DNA of 64,000 nt. Origin: Alviniconcha marisindica (taxonomy: Eukaryota; Mollusca; Gastropoda; Provannidae). Both the position numbers and the translations under genes were made by a program. Location: positions 1-64,000 of the forward strand of contig JABMCL010003865.1 in assembly GCA_018857735.1 (NCBI GenBank), written 5' to 3'. The notes below the pieces were generated by a model. It did no database searches and had not been told where the DNA came from. It saw only the letters and a list, made by a program, of their open reading frames with translations. Positions 33,945 through 45,300 of this stretch are shown here, one piece after another; positions within the stretch are counted from its first letter, which is position 1, and each line of letters opens with the position of its first letter.

Positions 33945-36122
33945 GTAAATTTGACTGGCAGTGTGTAATGTGCCCCTCATTTAGTTTCAGATCAATCTAC
34001 TTTTAGCATTCTGTGCTCTCTTTTCTTGATTTAAAGCGCAGAAGTGTTTAATAGCGACGTTCCGGCTGCTCATGTCGACGGAAACAGCTGATTACTAAAG
34101 ATTGTGAAAGTCCAAAATGAAACAGTGGCGACGTAGTTTTCATATAACGGAGCTTTGGTCATGAGAGAAGTTTACCTGATGCACCAGTAGTAACTATTGC
34201 AGTTACATGTAAGCACATATGAACTGCGTTTGGAGGTAAACGTTAAGAATAGCACACGGCCAGCTCGCTTTGGAAGTTGGGTTTTCACCGGTGTTTGCTT
34301 TCGTACCGTCGCAGTATCGTGATGCCGTATCTATCGATGCATTGCAGCTATCTGAGCCCCCGTTCGTGCAAACTATCGGTATTACCGACCAGTTTTAGTT
34401 CATTCTTACATTAACTGATTACCTGATTAAATGCATTTGCAAATTTATTAAGCGAGTCAAGTGTGGTTCTGTTTGGGTAACTTATGCAAGCATAACAACT
34501 TGTACATTCACATTGCCAGAAGAATATGTTTAAGATGTGTGGTGTTTTTTTCACGTGTTTATCTTCACCAGTTCAGGTTCTTAGAATTATGTTGGTGGGC
34601 AGGACCTAACAGGAATAGATGACATGAACAGATGCAGAGAAATTCTGGCACGACACACTTGGAACATTGAGGTGAGCTGTTTGTTAGTCATGGTAGTTGA
34701 TAGTGCTAGTACATTGTCCTGTAGGGGTGACTCACTGTCACTAGTATCAGTCAATGACTTCATTGTAGTATTGTACTCAGTGCTTGTGTGCAAGGACATG
34801 TATTTGCATAATTGTGTGTAACGAGAGTTTTAGAAACCATCTCTGTGTTGTGTCAGACATACAGATGGGAAGCAGAATGCATCCCTGTATGACTTGATTC
34901 ATAAACCACATTAACAATAACATTCAATTTTTGTGCTCACATCAGCTTATTGTCAATGTGTCCATCTTGAACCATAGTTTTTAAAGTTGTATAATTATCA
35001 GAAACTGTTATTTGTGTTAATGTGTGGTGCTTTCTGAGCTCTGTGTTGCTGGTGATGAAACTGAAAGAGACTCTTTGCAGGGCAAAAGGAGTTTCTTTTA
35101 CTAGTTTTGATGGGCAAGGGCGACAAATATCTCGTGTGTTTGTCAGCTCTCTAGACAGAACACTTTTACTGTTTTAGTTTTACGTTCTTCATGTTTAAAC
35201 AATCTGTCTGCAGGAGAAGTGGAAAAGTACACATGGACTTCATTTTGATAGTGTCCTACATAGAGGAGAAACTTGTCTCGGATTTTGTATTGATACTGAC
35301 AACATCAACTGCAGCCAACTCAAGAGAAATGGCAGGCTTGCTGTCATGTTCACCCGCTGTGTGATGGTTTGTGCAGGCTGCTGTACAAGACACATTTAAT
35401 GAGAGGGAGGGGGCACCACAAGTGTTCGCACAGCAGAACTCCCGAGAGAGAGATATGGAGAGGGAGCCACCAGTCAATGCGCGACCTGTCAATCAAAGGT
35501 AGTGCATTAATTATTTATAATAAGTAGACTGTCACAAGTATGCTGATGACACTTAGCTGTCCAAAAGTGCACCACCCAATCAATTTGGTACTGTTCATTC
35601 CTGTATTCAGACATGTATTGAGGATGTTCAGCTTTGGATGAATAGCAACAAGCTTAAGTTGAACACCAATAAAACAGAGTTTATGCCTGTTGGCTCTGCA
35701 GATCATCTTGATTCAATGAACATTAAGTGCACAAAATCGGCGGAAACAGTGTTCCCTTCAAAGCACTGGTTAAATGCCTCAGAGTCTATCTTAGTAGAAC
35801 GTTGTCAATGCAGTAGCACATCAAAAGCATTTGCCATGTTTCCGTCTGGAGCTCTGATGACTCAAAATGACACAAAGAAAAAGGCAGAGAAACAGGTCCT
35901 ACCAGTTTTAAGTTGTCAAAAGACACTGCCATCTAGCGACATTGTCAATTTGTAAAGTTGACACCAGGTGGCAGGTCAAGGATAATTAATAATAATGATA
36001 ATTTTTAAAGAGCAAATTCTTATTCTTAAAAAGCCCTGAGCACTTTACAAAGAACGTAATGTAGGGTGGGATAGTTGGTTAATGTCCATGTATGATGCTT
36101 TCCTGACATTCTGTTTCTGTGT

Positions 36123-36182
<60 letters not shown>

Positions 36183-36219
36183 GCTTAAATCTTTATCCTT
36201 GTGTAATAAAGTATTCTCT

Positions 36220-36301
<82 letters not shown>

Positions 36302-36323
36302 TCTTATCTTGTTAACTCTTCTT

Positions 36324-36385
<62 letters not shown>

Positions 36386-39300
36386 GCATATTTACATTGT
36401 AATGTCAAAACATGACAGCTGCACAAAGAAACACTAATATTATATTGACTGCTGGACTGTGTTTGTTGCAGGGTGTTTTCAGTGCAGAGACAAGAGCCCC
36501 AGGGTCTTCTGGCGTGGTCCTCCTTCTGGGTTCTCTTCCCCTTCCGTTTCTTCTACTCCACCTTCTTTGACATCTTTAGGTTCTTCTGTGAGTATAGGCT
36601 CGACTTCCACTGCACGCTCGTCTGCAGTCTAGCTTATCTGGAGTGAGGGACAGAGACACAGAGGGTGTGTAGGTCTTGCTGGTGCAGGGTGTATTGAGTT
36701 ATGACTTCTGCTCCACCTTGTTTGACATCTTCAGGTTATTCTGTGAGTATAGGCACGACTTCCACTGCACGCTCGTCTACAGTCTAGGTTATCTGGAGTG
36801 AGGGAGAGACGCGGAGGGTGTGTAGGTCGGCAGGTCTTTCTGGTGCGTGTGTATTGAGTTACGACTTCTGCTCCACCTTGTTTGACATCTTCAGGTTATT
36901 CTGTGAGTATAGGCACGACTTCCACTGCACGCTCGTCTGCAGTCTAGGTTATCTGGAGTGAGGGAGAGACGCGGAGGGTGTGTAGGTCGGCAGGTCTTTC
37001 TGGTGCGTGTGTATTGAGTTACGACTTCTGCTCCACCTTGTTTGACATCTTCAGGTTATTCTGTGAGTATAGGCACGACTTCCACTGCACGCTCGTCTAC
37101 AGTCTAGCTTATCTGGAGTGAGGGAGAGACGCGAAGGGTGTGTAGGTCTGCAGGTCTTGCTGGTTTGGGGTGTATTGAGTTATGACTTCTACTCCATCTT
37201 TGACATCTTCAGGTTATTCTGTGAGTATAGACGCGACTTCCACTGCACGCGAGCGTGCAGTTTGGTTATCTGAAGGGAGGGACAGAGACACAGTGGGCAT
37301 GTAGGTCTGCAGGTCTTGCTGGTGCGGTGTGTCTTGAATTATGACTTCATAGATGCAGCTGGGGACAGTGCAGATTTTGTGTTAGATGCAAATGTGTGTG
37401 ATTTGATGGACTGATGTATATTTCTTTTTCTTTTGGTTGCTCCATGCAGATGTTCACGAGTGTACATGGAAAGCTAGTTTAAGGAAAGGGATTGTGGAGA
37501 TTTAATTTAAGAAATGTTTGAACATGCTATTGCGGTTTTATGTCTGAAGTTCTGCACTGACTGAGAGACAGTCATTTTGCACGGAAACAATGGATTGGGG
37601 GGGGGGGGATTTTTTTTATAGCCCTTTCTACATGCTACTGTGGTTTAAAAAAAAAAAGGGGGTGGCGGGTTGAACAGATACCAAAATAAGAGTCAGCACA
37701 GGAAGTTGCCACTGGAGAATAAAATTCTCCCATCACACCTGCTAGGAATTAACCTGTGACCTTTCAGACATGAATCTGGTTCTCTGCCATTGAGCTGTCT
37801 CCACCCCGTAATGAATAATCATAACTGAGTGCTGATAGATGTTACAAATGATACAGTATTGTGGCACATTTATGTTACAGTTTGTGATTTTTGTGTTGTG
37901 TGTTTCTGTTGCAGTTCGGTTATTTCGGCCAGACCCAAGGAGAAGTAAGTGTAACTCTTTACTGTTGGATAATGCAGGTGTGAGATGCTTCAGGCAGTTG
38001 TCTGAATCAGTCTGTCAAAGCCTGAAAGTCCGTCTTTTACAGTCCTAATAGAAAGACTAAGGCTTTCAAACTGTTTTGTGCAGTCACAATCTCATGTCTG
38101 TAATGTCATAAGCAGTGTTTTCAGTGGTTTAGGCTTCACAGTTAAGCATCACATGAAAGATGCTGCGTGGATTGATGTAGGTTTCACCTGAGAAAGGGTT
38201 TGCGTGTGAGAAGGGTTTTGAAATAAGCATGTGTGTATGACAGAGTTTGATGGTCCTGATAAAAGGTATGACCCTTTGTGGTCTACACAGCATTGCGAGC
38301 CATTTAACCAACTCAGTAACTACTTGGTGTGTTGGTGGTTGTGATTAATTCCAGTAGGTGCTATGCTGATTGGTCACAATCTGCCTTCACTGGGTTATGT
38401 TGAGCAGCACACAATGACATGCTTGTATCATGTTCACTGATGTTAAGAAGAAACCTGTCTTCCTGCAAACGTGCTTGTATCATGTTGAGCAGAGACCTGC
38501 CTTTTTCCACAGACATAATGACATGCTTGTATCATGTTGAGCAGAAATCTGCCTTCTTGCAGACGTAATGATATGTTTGTATCATTTTGAACAGAAACCT
38601 GCCTTCTTGCAGATGTAATGACAATGACATGCTTGTATCATGTTGAGCAGAAACCTGCCTACTTGCTGACGTAATGGTATGTTTGTTGTATCATTTTGAG
38701 CAGAAACCCGCCTTTTCCCACATAATTAATGACATGTTTGTATCATGTTGAGCAGAAACCTGCCTTCTTGCAGACATAATGATATGCTTGTATCATGTTG
38801 AGCAGAAACCTGCCTTCTTGCAGATGTCACAGACCCTCTGGGAGATGTGATGAGGTTCATCAGCAATTTTGAGGCTAAGTTTGGAACCTCCCATCCAGTC
38901 TTCTACCAGGGTACCTACAGTCAGGTAAATGGAGAAAAAGCAGCCACCTTACCTTGTTGCTGGTAAAGTGGTGTAAAGTTTTCCCAAGTTGCATTGCTTC
39001 AGTTGATGGTCTACCTTACCACCCCAGTTAAGGGTTCATGTGTTTAACCTTTGCACAGTAGAGCAAAAGACATTGGCTGCAGTTCTAAACACCTTGCCAT
39101 CCCGATTGAGGGTTTGTGTCTTTAAAGGTGCACAGTAGAGCAAAAGACATTGGCTGCAGTCCTAAACACCTTGCAATCTGCAAATTTTCAAAGGGCATTA
39201 CCCCAAAAATGTGTAGCTCGACAAAGGGGATTACCCCAAATATTTGCAGATTGTGTGTCTGTGCCATAATAGGTAAGCATTCTTTTAAACCTTTTATGTG

Positions 39301-42300
39301 TTTGGATCTTGTTTTAGAATGCAGGCAGTCATTCTTGTTTCAGGTGAGTTTTTTTCTTTTCTAAAGGGTGAATTTGAGGTGGTAGTGTGTGAATACATAC
39401 AGACTGAACTTTGGAGGGATCCCTGTTATTCGGTGCCACTGAATCAGTACAGCAAGAAGCACTAGATAGTTTGGAGCCAGAAATAGCATGTGGTGGCAGA
39501 TCTACACCTTGACCCAGGTTCAAACCCCTGGCAGATCTACACCTCAACCCAGGGTCAAACCCCTGGCAGATCTACACCTCAACCCAGGTTCAAACCCCTG
39601 GCAGATCTACACCTCAACCCAGGGTCAAACCCAGGCTGACTGCATTCCAGGCTGATGGGCCAATGCACCACTGTTGCCTAAGTTGCTGGAATAGCTGAAT
39701 AAAAACATGGCAGTAACCCATGTTACAGAGAATCGGGTGATTGGCATGTTGTTTTTTGTTTTGTTTTTCCCTGTGCAGGCGTTGAACGATGCCAAGCGGG
39801 AGCTCAAGTTTCTCCTGGTCTATCTCCATGGTGACGATCACCAAGACACCGACGCCTTCTGTCGGAACACCCTGTGTCACCCAGACGTCATCAACTTCCT
39901 CAACACGCACGTGTTGTTCTGGGCGTGCAGCACGGGCAGCCCTGAGGGATACAGAGGTGCGTGGTTTGATCGAATTCAAGTGGTTCGATGTTGCCCACGG
40001 CTAGTTGGCTAGTTCCTTCATGTTTAACCGCCGGTCAGCCCCGAAGGTCAATTTACGAGGGTGAAACTTAATTTATCCAGTCATGAGCAAAAGTCTGATT
40101 CTCTGTTGAAGACTCACGTTTGTAGCACTTCATCTTTGAAGAGGATTTTTTCTTCTTCTTCTTCCTGTGAAGTGACCACAATCATCAGGTTGATTATTTT
40201 GTCACTTTACAGAGGGCCAGCAGCACAAAAAATAAAAAATAAAAAGTTTTGGATTACTGGAGGCTGCAACATTATATTATAATTGTGGATTTAGAGGCTT
40301 TCATAGCATGAAACTGCTGCAGCGCTGAATTCCAGTATTTTGAATTTATTGATGGATTGTGAGTGTAACAATGTTGATGAGAAGGACCCCCCCCCCCCCC
40401 CTTCCCCCTTAATACTACTGCTTCTGTCATTGCTAAGTGGTGTGTGTGACCTACTGGGTGGATGTATACTCACAATAATATGGTGTACAGACAGTGATCT
40501 TCCATATACAGTGTTTCACTATAGTAAACTCTGCATGACCTGTTGAGTGGATGTGTACTCACTGTAATATGTCAGTAAGTAAACATGGTGCTTAACGTCC
40601 ACGGAAACCATAAGGCTTCTCAGGGACAGGGGGTATGGAGGTGTGGGAAGAGGGAGATTACATATCTATCACTACGCTGTCACCACCAGAATGACTTCTG
40701 CATTAAGATGGGCAGCGATGAGAACCATTTTAATGTTTCATAAATTGTGAGGGACAAAGTCACAAGACAGTGTCCACAGATCATAACTTTTGAAGAGAAA
40801 GGAGAGCCGAAGGGGATTTGAACCTAGGTCCCTCTGGTTACCAGCCTAATGCCAAACCACTAGGCCAAACCGGCGCACATGTGTGTGTCACCTATTGGGT
40901 GGACATATATATGGCCTCTATAGCATAGCATACTGTCAGTGATGTACAGTGATCTTCTGTGTGCAGTGTCCCAAGCGCTAAAGGAAAACACATACCCTTT
41001 CCTGGGCTTGATAGTGCTCAGAGACAATCGTATGACAGCTGTGGCACGCATAGAAGGACCCATCGGTAAGTGTTTTGTTCAGCGCAGTGCTGTGTGTGTG
41101 TTTTTGTGTGGCACGCATAGAAGGACCCATCGGTAAGTGGTTTTTTTCAGCGCAGTGCTGTGTGTGTGTTTTTGTGTGGCACGCATAGAAGGACCCATCG
41201 GTAAGTGTTTTGTTCAGCGCAGTGCTGTGTGTGTGTTTTTGTGTGGCACGCATAGAAGGACCCATCGGTAAGTGTTTTGTTCAGCGCAGTGCTGTGTGTG
41301 TGTTTTTGTGTGGCACGCATAGAAGGACCCATCGGTAAGTGTTTTGTTCAGCGCAGTGCTGTGTGTGTGTTTTTGTATGTGTGTTCAAAATGTCCATTGT
41401 CTGCAAAAAGAGCACCTTGAAACAGCATTCAAAAAGAGCACCACCGTAATTTTGAATGAAACCCAAAGCAGTGCTAGCAGTACCAAAACAAGTCACATAT
41501 TTTGAAAGCAGAAATGTTTGTGCACAAATACCACCAGTTGTAGCATTCTACAGGAAGTTTTTGTGTGTGTTTTACTTCTTTCTTTCTTTTTTCCCTTTTT
41601 TTTTTTTTTTTGGTTGGGTTGCAGCATGGTTGCATGGCAACTGGTTGCAGCATGCAGTTGTGCACTGACAGATGTATTTGATCGGGTGGGAGGGTCGTGT
41701 GCGTAACCTTTCTTATGGTTATCCAGCCACACAGCATCTTTGGAGGATTTATCCCCACTTCTGGAGGGTGGGTGTTGTATGTACGCGAGGAGCTCATCAC
41801 ATTTAATGCAGCCTTGATGTCCTTGCCAGTGTGATGTGACACAGCCAAGGCCAAGGCAGATTTTCCTGCAACAAGTGGAAGTGATCATTTCTTTGTAGCA
41901 GCAGACCGGGAACCTGCAAATTTCAGCACACGCCCACTGTTAGGAATAAAGAGGGGCTGGCAGTGCAAGGCTGTGATCTGGAATAATAATCATAATAATA
42001 ATGGATACTTGGAGCGCCTAACCCGCACGGGCTTCTAGCGCTCACACATTCTTTACAAGTACATGTCAAAATTCAACGCATAACAACAGGAACACTCACA
42101 CACAGACCCACGCACACACAGACCGACACATGCATGCACACACACAAAACATGCGCACACACACACACACACACATACACACACACACACCAGCCACATA
42201 TCAGGGTAGTGGGACTGAAGAAAACGATTTCCAATGCCAGTAAATTTGGAAAGCCAGACAGGGGTTCACAGGACAGGTCACTACCGGAACCAAAGAGGTC

Positions 42301-45300
42301 AAATTGGGGAATAGCAGACTGGTGCAATCCCAGCATCGACGCTCACATTTTAATTTTATGTTGGCACAGGTGCGCAAGTACTGGTCAATCGACTGGAGGG
42401 GGTGATGCGAGAAAATGAAGCCTCCCTCGTGGCTGCCAGAGCCGAGAGGTAGGTACAGCGAGTTAGCTGTGTTGCGTGGTCACCATAGTTCTGAAGATGG
42501 AGTGCAGCTGTGGCAACAGCAGATGGTCTAGGCGTCAGTGTTGCGGTAGACAAGTTGCATGCGCAGACCTCTGATGGTGCCTTTATTGGTGAAGCTGTGA
42601 ACTGAAACAGATCAGTGCTTCAGAGAAGACAGACAAACGAACAAAGTAAATAATTGAAAAATAACAAACAAATCCCCAAAACAAAACGCCCCCAACAACA
42701 ACAAAGAAACCAAAAAACAAAAATCCCCGCATGTGTATGCCATTTAATTTAAATTTCTGCCCAAGCTGGCCAGTAATTCAAGGTGACCTTCAAGCTGGTT
42801 GCATGTTTGATAATAATAATAATAACTCTTATATAGCGCTATACCCTGTAAAGATTTACAAGCTCACGGGGCTGAACACTTTGTTTTGTGTTCATCTGCC
42901 TATGGCACTGCCCCATGTCTTCCCAGAGAATCTCACTATGTCACTCTTCCTGAGGTGACCCTGTGCAGTTGACACGATGCTCAGACCCAGGAGCTGACTA
43001 GACTGTGTGGTTGACACGATGCTCAGACCCAGGAGCTGACTAGACTGTGTGGTTGACACGATGCTCAGATCCAGGAGCTGACTAGACTGTGTGGTTGACC
43101 CAATGTTCAGATCCAGGAGCTGACTAACTAGACTGTGTGGTTGACACGATGTTCAGATCCAGGAGCTGACTAGACTGTGCAGTTGACACAATGCTCAGAT
43201 CCAGGAGCTGACTAGACTGTGCAGTTGACACGATGTTCAGATCCAGGAGCTGACTAGACTGTGCAGTTGACACGATGTTCAGATCCAGGAGCTGACTAGC
43301 TAGACTGTGTGGTTGACACGATGTTCAGATCCAGGAACTGACTAGCTAGACTGTGTGGTTGACACAATGTTCAGATCCAGGAGCTGACTAGCTAGACTGT
43401 GTGGTTGACACGATGCTCAGATCCAGGAGCTGACTAACTAGACTGTGTGGTTGACCCAATGTTCAGATCCAGGAGCTGACTAACTAGACTGTGTGGTTGA
43501 CCCAATGCTCAGATCCAGGAGCTGACTAACTAGACTGTGTGGTTGACCCAATGCTCAGATCCAGGAGCTGACTACTAGACTTTTGGTTGACCCAATATTC
43601 AGATCCAGGAGCTGACTAGACTGTGTGGTTGACACGATGCTCGGATCCAGGAGCTGACTAACTAGACTGTGTGGTTGACACAATGTTCAGATCCAGGAAC
43701 TGACTACCTAGACTGTATGGTTGACATGATGTTCAGATCCCGGAGCTGACTGACTAGATTGTCAGTACAGTAAACCATCACCAGCACATGATTTTGCAAG
43801 GCAGCTTTTGGAGCTCGATGATTTGATTGGTGGGTGGGTTCCTTGGTTGGCAAGTTACTGTTTGTTTTGCCGTGTGCAGGGAAGAGAGACAGTTCAACCA
43901 GACGCTACGTGAGGAGCAAGACGCTGCCTACCTGGAGTCCTTACGAGCTGACCAGGAAAAGGTGGGAGAAAGAACTTGTGTAGAAAGCCACTGGAACCAT
44001 TGTTGGGATCCTGAACCGCTGCATGGACTTTAGACCTTGGAACTGACCGCAAGATCAAAGCACATAAAAATCAGTTGATATGGGAACGTGTTCTTTGTGG
44101 GTTTAGTTCAGGGACGGGGTCCAGGTACATCAACAGTTTTGAAAAAGAATGCTAATTTAACAGGACAGTACAAAACCTGTGAATTTTGAGGGCACGCACC
44201 GTTTTCAAAGCCACAAAGCAACAGTTGAACGGTGATGGTTGAAAGTATTGCACGTATCCAGTTTTTGTTGTGTTTTTCAACGCCTGCCGTGTCTGGAGGA
44301 GCGTTTGCACGACCAACACTCAGTCACGACCGACACAAAGAGCATGGGATGCTGCATTTGCACTTGGCAGTCCTGTCTCGCATGCAATGATCAGGACATC
44401 AAACTTCCAGCTCAGCTCTGGTTCATAAAGGGCTGCAGTGTAAATGTCTGTAGTGTAAATGTCTGTAGTGTAAAGGGCAGCAGTGTAAAGGGCAGCAGCC
44501 TAAATGTAGTGTAAAGGGCAGCAGTGTAAATGTCTAGTGCAAAGGGCAGCAGTGTAAATGTCTGTAGCGTAAAGGGCTGCAGTGTACATGTCTGTAACGT
44601 AAAGGGCTGCAGTGAAATGTCTGTAGTGTAAAGGGCAGCAGAGTAAATGTCTGTAGTGTAAACGCCCCCTGTGTGTTGTGTGTCTGTGCAGGAGAGGAGG
44701 AAGCAGGAGGAGCGTGACCGAATGGAGGCCGAGCTTCAGAAGGAGCGCGACATGGAGGCCAATTTGCGGAGAATGCGGGAGGTAAATGCGTATTTAGCAC
44801 ATGCTGGTGTAGGAACGCAGTCGTTGACGAGGCTGAGACACAGAGAACGCTGGGGGTAACTCCCTGCAGGTGTCAAAAGTTGATGAGGATGCCAAAGCAC
44901 AGGGAATGATGGGGTTAACGCAGGGCAGGTGTCAGAAGTTGATGAGGATGCCAAAGCACAGGGAATGATGGGGTTAACACAGGGCAGGTGTCAGAAGTTG
45001 ATGAGGATGCCAAAGCACAGGGAATGATGGGGTTAACGCAGGGAAAAGTTGATGAGGGTGCCAAGGCACAGGGAATGATGGGGTTAACTTGGCCCGGTGT
45101 CAGAAGTTGATGAGGATGCCAAAAGGGACAGGGAATGATGGGGTTAACATGGGCCCGGTGTCAAAGTTGATGAGGTGCCAAAGGGACAGGGAATGATGGG
45201 GTTAACTTGGTCCAGGTGTGAAAAGTTGATGAGGGTGCCAAGGCACAGGGAATGATGGGGTTAATGCAGGGCAGGTGTCAGAAGTTGATGAGGGTGCCAA

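Noticed and set aside
40800..40868. Functional tRNA gene on the minus strand
   Set aside because: Same reason: a tRNA-like SINE head with a body shared by another copy at 31260-31940.
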